Source of the DNA: Tetradesmus obliquus
Taxonomy: Eukaryota; Chlorophyta; Chlorophyceae; Sphaeropleales; Scenedesmaceae
DNA length: 64,000 bases
Direction of reading: 5' to 3'
Assembly (NCBI GenBank): GCA_030272155.1
Contig: CP126199.1
Span: 2,232,001-2,296,000 of the forward strand
Below, piece after piece: positions 1 through 11,829 of this stretch. Both the position numbers and the translations under genes were made by a program. Under the pieces are notes generated by a model, which was not told where the DNA came from, did no database searches, and worked only from the letters and a program-made list of their open reading frames with translations. Position 1 is the first letter of the stretch. The number at the start of each line of letters is the position of its first letter.

Positions 1-818
1 GCTGGATGTGGCGAGGGATGATGCGGTTCTTCTTGTTGTCGCGCGCAGCGTTTCCTGCAAGCTCCAGCACCTCAGCACTCAGGTACTCCAGCACAGCAGC
101 GAGGTACACGGGGGCACCTGCGCCAATGCGCTCCGCGTACCTGCAAAGCACAGCAGCGTACAGCAGCAGCCTCAGGCTCAAGACTTAAGGCTTGAGTGCC
201 ATGGACAGCCACTGAGCAATGCACATGAGGCGTCCTGCCAGCTGTGCGGCATCATGCTGGGTTCATGGCTGTGCAGCTCATGGCACATAATGTACATTAC
301 ACTTGTCTCAGCATGATGCAGCGCCAACGTCACACAGGGTCTGCTGCACCAGGTGAGCTGGGCCTTCACAGCTGCAACATAGGCAGTGGTTAAACCTCAG
401 GCAGTGCCTGGCACACTCTGAGGATGCAGTGCTGCCTGCTCACCTGCCTTTCTTCAGGTAGCGTGCCAGCCTGCCAACAGGGAACTGCAGGCCAGCTTTG
501 CTGGAGCGGGACACTGACTTGCCCTTGGGCCCACCAGACTGCAGTGTCAAAAGGGCAGCAGTGCAGAAGTGTTTGCCGCGTAGCACCACTCTCCAGCACC
601 ATCATGTTCGACCTAAGGAAACGTTGTTCAAGTTCAGCCTGCCAGGAATGTCATAATTGCAGCTAAGCCATGCATGCAAGCCATCTGGCTGTGCAATATC
701 AGCCAAGCAGGGCTATGTCCACAAGCTTTGAAGCTGACAGCAGCATAGTACTGCAGCCATTGCACCTTGCTGCATAAGGAGACTGTGTGCGCACCTTGCC
801 CTTTCCTCTGCCGGACAT
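1..818 (-). CDS. Histone H2A, intron-containing, 3' end outside window
   Basis: Core histone H2A, which pairs with H2B in the nucleosome. Three exons join in phase: 795-818 (MSGRGKGK), 444-538 and 1-140. The product reads [86 protein letters not shown], which is the H2A fold through helices 1-3. About 86 residues are visible and the C-terminal tail lies beyond base 1. The tail would tell canonical H2A from H2A.X or a plant-type H2A. The N-terminal region lacks the H2A.Z signature. Introns are notable because replication-dependent algal histone genes are usually intronless; this suggests a replacement-type, polyadenylated gene (inference). The start is the only ATG giving the MSGRGKGK tail, and it is followed at once by a GTGCGC donor. 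Confidence 0.93.
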
Positions 819-1600
819 GTTTACTAGAACAAGGAAGCTGCTGTTTGACGCTGTGGCTGGCACAGGTTGCGGGGCAATGTAGGCAACGTGCAAACCAGGC
901 TGAAGCCCGTCAATATAGAAATCTTCTGCGAATGGTGCGCTGCGCCCACCAATACGACTGCTTTTGGCAGTTTCAGTGTGTTTGGTTTGGGAAGGGCCGT
1001 CTTGTGGGAGCCCAATCTGATGGTCGAGGCGAGGTTAACCAGCTCGTCCAATGAAACAGGAAATATTCCCGGAGCCATCTGGCTAAGCAGCGTGTGTGAT
1101 GTCGACTGCACAATAATGTAAATGAAGAGAGTTCCACTCCATTCCAGCAGCACACGCACTGTACGTGATCCATATAGCCCACACCACCGACAAACCACAA
1201 TGGTACTGGCCTGATTTGCAGTGGCAGTCATGGCTGATCACACATCACAACCACACATCACAACCATGCGTATCAAGGGAGCAGTGGCCTTGCATCAGTG
1301 CACATGGTCAACAACGCCCAATGTACGCAATGCATGCTGGTAGCACAGCTACACCACCAACACCAGCAGACACGCAGGTCCCAGTGTACACAATGACGAT
1401 TCGCTGTGCTGGACATGACTCAATTTGGAATTGCCGATGCACTCTTTCTGAACAGATAGACTGCCTTCTGGATAATCCAGCGTATGCCCAAACAGCCACG
1501 GCATGCTATGCTTGCTTGATGGGTCTAAGTCATAGATGCTGCGCCAATGCATATGCTGCTGATGTCACCGCACTGACACCTGCGTGTCCCCGACTAAATG
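819..1600. other. Intergenic: H2A upstream region and FN3K 3' flank
   Basis: The region lies between the H2A start codon and the stop of the downstream minus-strand gene. Open frames here, such as one of 158 codons from 1165 on the plus strand, show no recognisable protein and no splice-phase link to a neighbour. It should hold the H2A promoter and the FN3K 3' untranslated region. I see no clear TATA box. Confidence 0.5.
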
Positions 1601-4316
1601 TCAGATCTGGTCCACCAGGCGCTCCATCATCCTCAAGCTAGTGTTGTAGTAGCCGCCTGCAGCAGCAGCAGCAGCAGCAATAGCAGATCTTAGGCCTGGG
1701 ACGTGCTGGTATATCATAAATATCTTACCCAGTGGGCGCTGATCAGCATGCCAAGCTGAAACCGGCACAACACAGCAATGTCGTCACCGCCGCACAAGTC
1801 GGGTGTAGGTGAGGCAGCGATTGAGCAGGTACACAGCATGCTGCGCATCCCCAAACCCTTACATCCAAAGAGATTGGTGTGGTTGAGGTAGTAATGCAGC
1901 AGGTACAGCTCGCCGCGCTTGTCAAACATTTGTGCACACACAACTTGTACAGTCAAACATAAGCATTGTAACCCAAGTCCTTACCGCCGAAGAGGTTGGT
2001 GTGGTTGAGGTAGTGGTACAGCAGGTACAGCTCCTTGCGCTTGTCAAACAGCGGAGCCTTGGGGATGAGCTCGTGGTAGGCGCGCCAGAAGTCGCCAGTG
2101 AAGCCTGGACACGAGATACAGCATTCGTTAGAAATGTTTACTACTGTAATTACATTGGTAATAATACTTGATAGCGGTGCACTGCCGGCAGTAGAGCGGT
2201 GCTGAAACGCATTCACAATCGGGAAGTGTGGTGACACTGAAGCACGTCATGCTGTGTTACAGCGCGGCATTCAGGTCACAGTGCTGCCAGAGGTAGCCCT
2301 GGACAACAGCCGTTCATTGAATGTTGACATCAACCACAATTTACACGACCTGCACCCCTCTGCTCAATGAACCCCACTCCCGCCCACCTGCACACCACGA
2401 CATGCCAAACTCTGCTTCGTGGTGCCCGTAGTATGTGGCCGGGTCAAAGATTGATGGCTGGCCCTCCACACCAGCGATGTTGCCGCTCCACAGGTCTCCA
2501 TGCAGCACGCTGGGCTTGATGCTGCCCCGCACATCCTCAAAAAAGACGTCTAGGTTGTCCATCAGCTTATCTCCTAACTGGCTGAGCCGCTTGTCACCTG
2601 CACACAGCACACATACAATGGTGTGCTGTCTGAAAGATGCGGCACTTGCATCACTGAAGTATGACACAGTGACCGCAACACATTCACACTATCCTGCAAC
2701 AATGTTACCCCCTGCCATGTGTAGTTCAAGTTTCAGGATGCCTGCATTGATAGACCATGCACGTGCACCAGGGACTAGTTGCTTATGGCAACTGGTGTTC
2801 CCCATCGCTCGGTTCCACGCAAGGGGGTGTTCCCCAGCAACATCAATGCCTGCGCTGATTGCATGCTTGTGACAACACACTCTGTCTACAGTGGAGTCTT
2901 ACCCAGCAGCTGCAGCTGGTGGCGTAGCCGCCGCTCCCTGTAAAAGTCCACCCAATCGTCCATCCAGCCATTAGGCTGCGGTGTGGCGCCGATCGTGTTA
3001 TCCACTGCAAAGCCAAACTTGCCGGCCTTGGCGTTAGGGTCCTGCAGCACACAGGCCAGGCCAGCAGCAGCAACAGGCACAACTACTGCCGTCAATGCAA
3101 GAGTCCTGTCGAATGTTAAGCCGAATTTTGCCGAAGTTTAAGCCAAACTTGCCTGCTTTGGCAATGGGTTCCTGTAGCAGACAGGCCAGGCCAGCAGCAG
3201 CAGCAGGCATCAGAGTGACGACGATCAGCACAAAGCAGCTCCACAGAACAGCTTTCCATCCAACTTGCAGCTCTGCCTGCTCAAAGGATTTCAACTCACC
3301 GCGGGCTCTGCTGGGCGCATGCGTGCCAGCTGTCAGCCCAGCTCTGACATGCTTCAGAAAACCCGGCAGCACAGTTGTATGCCGCATGATGCACAATTTC
3401 CGCGTGTTCAAATATTGAAGACTCACCGCAGGCTCTGCCAGGTGCATGCGCGCCAGCTGTCGGCCTAGCTCTGACATACTGCAGCTGCCGCTCATTTTCA
3501 GCGCCTCCATCACGATGAAGCTGCCCCTGCCGTTGGGCATGGGGCCCACATGGAACACCTTGGGGATGCGCAGCGTGTTTGTGGCTGTGAACGTTTTGCA
3601 GCAGATAGAAAAGGAAATACACACAGTGTACACAGATTCACATGCAGGAGGAGGGCTGACTACGCATGGGAATCAAAAGGGCTGTCTCGCTGACAACAAG
3701 TTACAACATGCATTTGGTGTTGGGCGCACATGAAACGCCTTGGGAAGGCACAGTGTGTTTCTGGATGTGATAATGATCAGCAGCAACAGCAGCAAACAAA
3801 CGGCGGCAGTAAGCATTTGAAGAGGAGGGTGTTGTGCGCACCGAAGTTCACATGAGATGTTTCACTGACTGCCTGCTACAATAAGCCTTGCATATGCGCT
3901 GCAAGGATGCTGTTGAAGGTAGCTGCTTCAGACCAACGAGTTGTTATTTTGTTTATAACCAATAACAATGTAACGCTTACCGTACATTGCCTGCAGGCCC
4001 TGTGCCTCTCCTTGGAACATGGAGTCATCCCGCCCACCCATTGCTAGCTTCACAAAGAAATTCTGGCCTTGCTGCGTGGTATACACATACTGCAGCAGCA
4101 GTAACATCATGACGGCACAGCAGCGCAGCAGTAGCAGTGTTGCCGCGGCAGCATGATAAACACATAATGCCAGGGAAGCAGCAGTGAAATAAGTGCTTGC
4201 TGTATATCAGGCATGCGGCTTGCTGCTGCGAGGCTGCTGCTGGCACCATCCGCTGCTGTTTTTGATCCAATTCACATCACCAACATCATCAGCTGTGGCC
4301 ACACTGGCACAGCAGC

Positions 4317-4352
<36 letters not shown>

Positions 4353-4892
4353 CACAGCACTGGACCAGTTGCTGCTGCTCATGAACTTCTCCTTCACCAC
4401 TGGCCCCTGGCCCAGGTTGGCCTCTATCCAGTCAGCTGCTGAGTTCTGGACCCTGCAAGACAGTGCAATGTTACATAGGCTTGAACAGGCAGCTTGACTC
4501 ACGAAGGTGGGGCACATGCAATGCACACAGCGGCAACTGATTGTGTTGATGATGATGTGTGCTTGTACATGATTGCAGTATTATGCTACGGCAGCTTTCA
4601 AGCTGGAATGGAATGCACAGTGTGGTGGTGGTCATCCTGCTATCGGACTGCAGGGCTACACAGCTGGGCTCAGCTGCAGGGCACGGGCAGCTGGCAAGAC
4701 AGCGCACAACACCACCACCGCCAGCAGAAGCAGCATCGCTGGCAGTGGCAATGGCAGCAACGACACTCACTGCTGAGCTCGGGCCCTGACAGACATCCTG
4801 ACTGCCGATTGAGGTGCTCTACTTGCACCTGCTGTGGCACTGCCAGCTGTTGGCTTGCTGCTCCTGCTCTGCAGCAGGGAAGGGGAGTGCAT
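1601..4892 (-). CDS. FN3K: Fructosamine-3-kinase family protein, plastid-targeted
   Basis: Fructosamine/ribulosamine-3-kinase family (APH-like kinase fold), which phosphorylates sugar adducts on protein lysines so they fall off. Eight exons agree in phase: 4771-4892, 4356-4452, 3981-4089, 3427-3584, 2903-3041, 2388-2597, 1985-2104, 1601-1656, giving 336 residues. The first 40 residues are Ser/Ala/Arg-rich and end in VRMSVRARA, a typical plastid transit peptide. Family marks are NFFVK (K87, ATP lysine), HGDLWSGN (D243, catalytic base) and [15 protein letters not shown] (D260, metal ligand), then the C-terminal [13 protein letters not shown] segment. The length matches the family plus a transit peptide. 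The gene diverges from the rhomboid-like gene across 342 bases. Its introns hold four partial copies of neighbouring exon ends, listed separately. Confidence 0.93.
1850..1931 (-). repeat. Decayed copy of FN3K exon 7 3' end with donor
   Basis: Intronic copy of the exon segment ending at 1985. It still reads [20 protein letters not shown] and keeps a GTAAGG donor-like site, about 120 bases downstream of the real donor in the transcript. It sits in intron 7. Confidence 0.85.
3119..3365 (-). repeat. Copies of FN3K exon 5 5' end and exon 4 3' end in one intron
   Basis: Bases 3119-3200 repeat the start of exon 5 and its upstream flank (reads [10 protein letters not shown]; acceptor changed to CTACAG). 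Bases 3294-3365 repeat the end of exon 4 (reads [11 protein letters not shown]-like) with its donor. Both lie in intron 4, so each exon border is duplicated toward the intron. Confidence 0.85.
3717..3790 (-). repeat. Decayed copy of FN3K exon 4 5' end
   Basis: Bases 3717-3790 resemble exon 4 around its acceptor (3520-3600): the same order of short blocks (gttgggc, cacatg, acgccttggg, cacagtgtgtttc) with several indels. It lies in intron 3. Confidence 0.65.
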
Positions 4893-5234
4893 GGTGCCAC
4901 AGGGAACAGTGCACGCTACGATCGACCCAGATGTCGCACACCAGAAGCGGTTACGATACTGATAAACACGTTTAAATCCAAGGGGTGTGCAGAACGAGCA
5001 GGGGACCAAGGAGCAAGACACAAGTAGTGCGTAGTCACCCGAGGTATGTCATTGTCACTCCTGACATATGGCGGGGTTGTGCCAAATTTGAAACGCTTGT
5101 GACAATAGTGGTATGCGAACAGTTCCTGTTGCGACAGTGTACGCTGCATTGTTGCGGTTGACGTGATAGAACTTGATGCTCAACTGCGTTTGACTGTTTG
5201 CGTCGCTACTTCAGCATGCGCTGTGCCGTCGTGC
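4893..5234. promoter_or_regulatory. Divergent promoter region, FN3K / rhomboid-like
   Basis: The 342 bases separate two start codons pointing away from each other, so both promoters must share this space. I do not see a TATA box or another element I can name. Confidence 0.5.
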
Positions 5235-5926
5235 ATGATCAGATACCAACGGCTCGCTATCAGAGTTAAACATGCATCAGCAGCTGTGTCAACACCGCCT
5301 GCCCAGGCACATTCATGCAGTCAAGCAGCAGCAGCCCCAGCAGCAGCACAGAGTGCTGCTGCCATCAGCAACCTGCAAACGTAAAAGGGAGCTAGTTGCA
5401 AGGTATTTAAGCAATTTACCTTGCTATAGCATGCTTGGGAAGCATGTTGAGTTGCCCTGCAAAGCGTGCTGCTCGAATTGTCCTGACAGGCAACATGACA
5501 GGTGTGCTGACTGTCAACTGCCCTACTCATCTTCTGCTGTCCATGCAGAGCATCTGAACCTCCACAAAACCCGCCTACAGACTCCGCAACCAACAGCAGC
5601 AAGCCTGCAGCTGACGCACCTGCAGGAGGCCCTAGCAGCACCAGCAGCAGCAGCAGGCTGCAGGACATTCTCAGTGAAGCAAGCCAGGAGCTGAAAAGCT
5701 CACTGTCGCTGCTGAAAGATGCAGCAGGCACAGCCTTCCTCCCGGGCTACAGACCCAGCAGCAGCAGCAGCAGCAGCAGCAAAACTCGTGGCTTCAAGTC
5801 TTACAGCAGCTTACTGAATGCCAGCAGCAAAGCACAGGCGCAAAGTTTTCAGCCTGGTGACGTAGAGTCTGTGCCTGCACGGCTGCAGCGGCTGCTGACT
5901 GGACAGTTCATCAGAGAAGCACAAGG

Positions 5927-5957
<31 letters not shown>

Positions 5958-7896
5958 GGCCCGCAGACGTTTGATGCGCGGCTAGCTGCTATACAGTTTG
6001 AGCTGCAGACGCAGCTGCAAGCTGAAGAAGCAGCCGCCCAGCAGCAGCAGCAGCAGCAGCAGGGTGTAGAAACGCCTGGTCCAGTGATAGACGTTGTGCC
6101 TGAGCCGGCAGCAGCTGCTGGTGACGCTGCAGCACCATCATATGCTGCAGCAGCTGCAGGCACTAATTCGTCTACATCTGCACCCCCCTCGGCAGCAGCA
6201 GAGGAACCCTCAGAGCAGCAGCAGCAGCAGCAGACGGAAACCTATCCTGCGACAACCTACATGCTGGTGCTTGTCACGTGGGCAGTGTTCCTGCTGCAGT
6301 GGTGGCCTGCTTTGCCGGAGCTCTGGAAGCTGCTGCAGCAAGCTGGGCCAGTAAAGGCAGCCACTGCGCTGCTGTTCATGTACCCTGACACAGCAGCCAC
6401 GCACGCGCTGTGCCTGGTGAGCGTGTGGTGACATGTTGATGCTTGCCATTTTGCTGATGAATGCGGCAGCTGTGTGTGGCTGTGGTGTGGTGTTCTGTGA
6501 CATGCAGCAGCACTGCCGCCCAGCAAGCAAGCCAGTTCTGCACATGCCCGGCACAACATACACCACTTGTGCACCACCAAACTGTGCTGTCTGCGTGCTG
6601 TGGCAATCTCATGACTTGGCCAAGGTCCAGGCTGGCTCAGGCTTCCTCACCTTTCAAACACCTGTGCACTACCCCTCACTGTTCTCTCTGCTGTCTGCTG
6701 TTTGCTGTATGTGCTGTGTGCTGTGGCAATCACCTCAGGACTTGGCCAAGGTTCAGGCTGGCTCAAGCCTGTCAGGCTTCTCCACCAGTCATCCACCTGT
6801 GCACCACCACCCACTGTGTTGTCTGCTGCATGTGCTGTGGGTGCTGCGCGCTTTTGTGCCTCAGGATTTGGCCAAGGTTCAGGCTGGGTTAGGCCTCTCA
6901 GGCTTTTTCACCTCAGACCTTCTGCACTACAACTCATTGTGCTGTGTGCTGTGTGTGCTGTACGTGCTGCCTGCTTTTGTGCCTCAGGACTTGGCCAAGC
7001 TGCAGGCTGGCTCAGGCCTGTCAGGCTTCCTAACCCTCTAGCCACCTGTTCACAACCACCCGCAATGACTGAATGCATGTGCGGGTTGTCTGACTGCACA
7101 TGCTGCCTCTCCCCTTTACCCCACGCACCGTGCTGTCTGCTTTGTTCTGTTTATCCTGTGTGCTGTGGTGCCTCAGGCCTTGGCCAAGGTCCAGGCTGGC
7201 TCAGGCATGTCAGGCTTGCTCACCTCAGGCCTGCTGCACTACAACCCATTGTGCTGTTTGCTGTGTGTGCTGCGTGCTGTGCCTCAGGATCTGGCCAAGG
7301 TTCAGGCTGGGACAGGCCTGTCAGGTTTTTTCACCTCAGGCATGCTGCACAGTGGGCTGGCAGCAACCTGGCTCTACAGCAGCACACTGGCAGATGCCGG
7401 CCGCTGGCTGGAGATCGGCTGGGGCCCCATGGAGCTGTTAGCGACATACGTTATAACGTCATTTTGTGCGTCACTTGCGCACACGGCGGCTGGCAGCACG
7501 ATGGTGGGCGTGGCGGGCGCGGGTGCAGTATTGGGGCTGTACACTACCTGGGTTCTTCTTGCTGTGCAGCATCTGAGTCAGGATGTGCCAACTGCGAGGT
7601 TAGGCATAAACATTGGAGTGCTGCTGCTGCTGAGCCTAGGTCTGGGTGTGATACAGCCTGCGATCGGTGCAGCATCTGTGTTTGGTGGTATGTTTGGTGG
7701 GGTGCTTGCACTGAAGCTGGCACTGCCGTTAGCTGTAGGCTTGCGGTGGAGTTTGAGTGTACCGGTGCTGCTGCTGCTGTTTGTTGTGCGTATGGGCATC
7801 GATGCACTGAAGCTGGCGCTGCTGCTGCTGGTGCCGCTGCTGGTGGCAGCAGTGCAGGGCGTGCTGGGAGTGGTGCAGGCAGTGCGCAAAGTCTGA
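5235..7896 (+). CDS. Inactive rhomboid-like membrane protein, probably plastid
   Basis: Rhomboid-fold protein that appears to have lost protease activity. Exons 5235-5380, 5549-6416 and 7288-7896 agree in phase and give 540 residues. The first ~50 residues look like a transit peptide. A Ser/Gln/Ala-rich stretch follows, then the first membrane helix (TYMLVLVTWAVFLLQWW). The last exon has the remaining helices, with HSGLAATWLYSSTLADAG and RWLE matching the rhomboid HLLFN...LG..E region. The catalytic Ser motif GASGAIFGL is replaced by GVAGAGAVLGL (Ser to Ala). The oxyanion Asn is Ser, and the second catalytic His before GG..GG is absent (SVFGGMFGG). Plant plastids hold similar inactive rhomboids. 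The start is the first ATG in frame; a GTG further upstream is not needed. The intron before the last exon carries a tandem array of exon-start copies. Confidence 0.78.
6606..7287 (+). repeat. Tandem array of exon-3 acceptor copies in rhomboid-like gene
   Basis: Six units begin with (D/A)LAKVQAG-coding sequence, mostly behind a CTCAG acceptor (AG at 6737-6738, 6863-6864, 6986-6987, 7175-7176, 7286-7287; the first unit, near 6608, has lost the AG). Spacings are about 126, 123, 189 and 111 bases. The last unit is the real exon start. Units 1-4 stay open in one frame until a TAG near 7039-7041. Unit 5 reads in frame into unit 6. Confidence 0.92.
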
Positions 7897-7992
7897 TGGC
7901 ATATGTTGCAGTTGGTGAAAGGCAGTAGGGACGACGTTGATAAAGTGTACACATGTGTTGCAGTGGACTCTGTCGGTGCTGCACTCACCCTG

Positions 7993-7997
7993 TGTAA
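7993..7997 (+). terminator. Candidate polyadenylation signal TGTAA, rhomboid-like gene
   Basis: TGTAA lies about 97 bases after the stop codon. TGTAA is the usual chlorophyte polyadenylation signal. Confidence 0.5.
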
Positions 7998-8049
7998 CAA
8001 ATCCTGTGTTCTGCCACTGACGTAAAATGTGATGCGCACCAAGAAGCCG

Positions 8050-8054
8050 TTACA
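8050..8054 (-). terminator. Candidate polyadenylation signal TGTAA, methionyl-tRNA synthetase
   Basis: TGTAA on the minus strand lies about 213 bases past the stop codon. Confidence 0.45.
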
Positions 8055-8266
8055 CTGTCACAGCGTATGTGACATCGCTTGCGCAATACGACGCAGATCA
8101 GCGGGCTTTGCGCTGCATCAATTTGGAATGCCAGCAACGCTGGGAGCACTGCTATATGCACAACAGAAACATATACACCAGAGACCACCATCATGCAGCC
8201 ATCAGCTGCAAGCCAGTAGCAACCATGCTGTACCTGCTCTCAGCCAGCAGAAGATAACACCACAAC

Positions 8267-11200
8267 CTAGCTAGCAGCCGCAGCAGTGGCTGCCTCCTTC
8301 GGTTTCTGCTGCTTCTGCTGCTTCTGCTGCTGCTTCTTGCCGCCGCCGCCGCCGCCGCCCTTGCCGCCCGCAGGCGCAGCTGCTGCTGCCCCCGGTGCAG
8401 GCTCCGTGACAAACGGCACTGTATCATCCAGCCTGGCAAACACCGGCTGCGGCGCTGCAGTACAGTGCCCGGCCTGCAACTGACCCCAAGCAGTGTCACT
8501 CCAGCTCACCCTACCATCTAACGCCCCCTCTCCAAGCCCTAGCTGCTGATAGATGCGCGAAGACAGTCCTGGTGTAATCGGGCTCAGCGCGACAGCCAGA
8601 ATGCGTGCCGTCTCGAGTACTGCTACTAGCACGCGGCCCGCTGCTGCCTTTTCTTCATCGCTGCCTTTCTTCAGCGCACTCCAAGGTGCTGTCTGCTCTA
8701 GGTATAGATTGCCAGCTGCTGAAATGGCCAGCACTGCCTCAACCGCCTGGTGCGGCGCTAGCTTGCCGTACGCTGCTGCTGCCGCTGCAACCTGCTGCTC
8801 GCACACCGCCACCAGCGGATGCTGCTGCTGCTGCTGTTCCTCCCCTGCTGCTACTGCAACTGCCTCTGCAGCACTGCAGGGCAGGCCTGCCTCATAATTC
8901 TTACGCAGCAGCCCCAGTGTGCGGTTGAGCATGTTGCCTACGCTATTTGCCAGCGTGGCATTCACTGTGTCCCTGAAAGCTGACTCACTGAAGTTGCCAT
9001 CCTGGCCGAATGCAACCTCCTTCATGAAAAAGAGCCGCACTGCATCGGCCCCGTAGGCGTTTACTAGTGCCTCTGGGTCCAGCGTGTTGCCAAGGGCCTT
9101 GCCCATTTTGAGGCCATCTTTGGTGAGGAAACCATGGCCAAAGACCTGCAGTGTGAAAGAAGGCGGGTCACAGGATTTGTGTTAAGGTTAAGGTTCAGCT
9201 GGGTATGCTCACTAGGGCCTTGCCCATTTTGAGGCCGTCCTTTGTGAGAAAGCCGTGGCCAAAGACCTGCAGGAAGGCGGAGTGCAGGGTTCAGTGTGGT
9301 AGTGGTGATGGTTTTGTTGTTTAGTCACACTAGGGCTTTGCCTGTCCTTGTTTGAGGCCGTCCTTAGGGAGGAAGCAGGACCAAAACCCCAACAGCAGCA
9401 GTGAAAGCAGAAAGAGCGCAGCAATAGACTGCAGGAATCCGTGTTGTCCAGCTGCTCGCTTTGCTGTGTGGTGTTGCAGAGATGTGTGCCAAGCAAAGCA
9501 CGAACACAGCCCGCACCCTGCCTGAACACTGCGCAAGAAAGGTGCATGCCAAAGGGCAATATCAGCATGCAGCTTACTGCCCTTTCATTGTTATTTATAA
9601 CCGCACCTGCTTTGGCAGCGGCAGCCCTGCTGACATCAGCATGCCAGGCCAGTAGATGGCGTGGAAGCGCAGGATGTCCTTGCCAATCACATGCACATCA
9701 GCAGGCCACCCCTGCGCCAGTGCTGCCTCAACACTGCTGCTGCTGCTGCTGCTGCTGGGTGCATTGTCAGCCAGTGGCAGCAGGCCACTCAGGTAGCCAT
9801 TGAGTGCATCAAACCACACGTACACGGTGTGGCTGGGGTCCTGGCGCATGGGGATGCCCCACTGCACTGCTGAGCGGCTGATGCTGAAGTCGCGCACACC
9901 TGCACAATGCAGTACAAAGCAGCACAGTGTACTTGAGAGTGCAATTCCATGTAAGCTGTGTGAGCTGAGGGTCAGGTGGGGAGAAATACATGATGTTATT
10001 AGGTCACATGGGGAGAAACATATAGTATTATTAGGTCACGTGGGGGGAAACACGTTATATTGTTAGGTCACGTGGGGAGAAACATATGATGTTATTCAGT
10101 CACGTGGGGAGAAACATATGATGATATTAGGTCACAAGGGGAGAAACATACGATATTTTTAGGTCACGTGGGGAGAAACATATGATAAGTGGTGGGCAAG
10201 AGGGTTAGTTACATTGCGTGGTAGTGGTTGGCGTTGGAGCCATGCACACGCAGCCTGTGACTGGGCGTGGCAATTGCATTACATTACATTACATGCTCCA
10301 CTCAACGAGGAGTGGGAACCCCAGTCAGGAGCCAACGAGAGGCTCATAGGGGGAGGAAACATCGAAGAACAACTCATCATCGTCCAAGCCGCCAGAAGAA
10401 ACTACATCCAAGCAGAGGTGGCTGCCAGCAGCACACTGCAGCCCCTATGCCTAAACCCAACAGAACCAAAGTTCCAACCAAAAAACAGCGATCACAATGG
10501 TTTTAGCAGCATCAGGTGGTGCTGCTGGTAAAATAGGAAAACATGGCTTTGGTTCAGCGCCCACCTTTGCGCACCCAGCCCAGCACGTTGTTGCGGCAGC
10601 TGGTGGGCCGCGCAAACCCATCGCTACCTTCCATTGCACTGCCCATAACATCCCTATCAAACAACAAGATACAAACAACCTCCAGTGCTGCGCACCTTCG
10701 CGCACCCAGCCCAGCACCTCATTGCGGCGGCTGGCGGGCTGCACGAAGCTGCCGCTGCCCTCCAGCAGCGCCTCCAGCTGCGCCTGGTACTTGCTCAGCG
10801 CAAAGAAGTAGTTCTCCTCCTCGCGGTGCTGGCAAGGCCGCCTGCGGCACAGCATTCGGCACAGCATTAGGCATATCATTAGGCACAGCATCAGGCACAG
10901 CATCAGGCACATGACACAAGCAGATTCTCCTCCTTGCGGAGCTGGCGGGGCCGCCTGCAACACAGCATTAGGCACAGCATTTGGCATGTTACACTTAGTT
11001 TTGGCGCTGTTTAGACAGACAGCTTGAGGGATGCAGCAGCTGCAACAACGGCTGCTGGGGTGCACAGCTGCTGCTGGAGATGCACTTGGCCTGACGCGGT
11101 CACTGGCCGTACACAGCTAGCCTGATGTGCAACGTCTCAGGCACACCTCACAGCTGGCATAAACTGCTGCACAATTATGCCAAAACCACAGCAAGATATA

Positions 11201-11829
11201 CAAGATTCATTACTGTATGCTACTGCCGTATCCACTCAGTCCCACCTGTGTGTGGGGCAGTTGTGCTCGCCGTCCATTTCCTTCTCATCCTTGTACTCCT
11301 CACAATCCACACAGTACCAGCCGCTGTATGAAGCCTTGTAGATGTCCCCCTTGTCCCACACACGCTGCAGCACCTCCTGCACGAGTGCCTCGTGCTGCGA
11401 GTCTGTTGTGCGGATGAAGCCATCATATGCAATGTCCAGCTTGGCCCACAGCTCCTTGTAGGCCTGCACAATGTTGTCGCAGTGCTCCTGCGGGCTCATT
11501 GAGCGCGCTGCGGCTGCCAGAGCAATCTTCTCGCCGTGCTCATCGGTGCCAGTGAGGAAGCGCACGCGCTTGCCAGAGAGGCGCTGGAAGCGGGCTAGTA
11601 CATCTGCTGCTATGGTGGGATACGAAGAACCCATGTGTGGCTTGGCATTCACGTAATACAGGGGTGTCGTGATGGTAAATGTGTTTCCTTCGATGTGGCT
11701 GTGAGTGCAATTCATGCGTGTGGCTGCCCGTGACACCCGGTGTGGTGCCAATAAGCTGCTGCGACAACGTGCGAGCCCTGGAAGGCACATGCTGCGCCTG
11801 GAGGCCCAATTTGCGATTGATCGATTCAT
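8267..11829 (-). CDS. Methionyl-tRNA synthetase, organellar type
   Basis: Class I aminoacyl-tRNA synthetase that charges tRNA-Met in organelles. Exons 11246-11829, 10696-10841, 9607-9899 and 8267-9145 agree in phase and give 633 residues. An Arg/Ser-rich targeting sequence occupies about residues 1-45. The HIGH box appears as PHMGSSYP (H65) and the KMSKS box as LKMGKALGN (K354-A358), close to the KMGKS form of plant organellar enzymes. A single zinc-binding knot (YCVDCEEY...CPTH) and the HREEENYFFALSKYQ and YVWFDALNGYLSGL blocks are also present. The C-terminus is a low-complexity Gly/Lys/Gln/Ala tail with no appended tRNA-binding domain seen. The start is the ATG at 11829; a GTG 21 bases upstream is not needed. 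Introns contain exon-end copies, a 32-bp tandem repeat and a dispersed element. Confidence 0.95.
9205..9390 (-). repeat. Two copies of the KMSKS-exon start in MetRS intron
   Basis: Bases 9205-9275 repeat the start of the last exon almost exactly, including the CTGCAG acceptor (9267-9272, 121 bases from the real one at 9146-9151) and the FGHGFLTKDGLKMGKAL coding stretch. Bases 9331-9390 are a more decayed third copy. Confidence 0.92.
9970..10193. repeat. Seven 32-bp tandem units, most with a G-box-like core
   Basis: Units start at 9970, 10002, 10034, 10066, 10098, 10130 and 10162, each 32 bases, built on ggtcacgtggggagaaaca plus an AT-rich half. Four units carry an intact CACGTG; the others have one or two changes in it. 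The array sits in an intron of the methionyl-tRNA synthetase gene. Confidence 0.95.
10278..10352 (-). mobile_element. Dispersed double-hairpin element, copy 1
   Basis: A 75-base block that recurs at 18325-18396 with only a few differences. It has two hairpins: CCACTC/GAGTGG (10298-10315) and GAGCC/GGCTC (10329-10345). Both loops begin with AACGAG. One end is a microsatellite of ATTAC units. Read on the minus strand this resembles the structured 3' end and repeat tail of a non-LTR retrotransposon or SINE; that assignment is inference. No reverse transcriptase is seen. Confidence 0.6.
10545..10960 (-). repeat. Copies flanking MetRS exon 2 on both sides
   Basis: Bases 10555-10620 copy the 3' end of the exon at 10696-10841 (NEVLGWVRE region with donor). 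Bases 10920-10960 copy its 5' end with acceptor. Between them lies a short run of gcacagcat(c/t)aggc repeats (10848-10915). The interval quoted spans the real exon. Confidence 0.8.

Larger units (their letters stand above)
7897..8266. other. Convergent 3' flanks, rhomboid-like / methionyl-tRNA synthetase
   Basis: This 370-base stretch is shared by two convergent genes. It holds a TGTAA on the plus strand at 7993-7997 and a TGTAA on the minus strand at 8050-8054. The two polyadenylation signals lie so close that the transcripts could overlap. Confidence 0.5.
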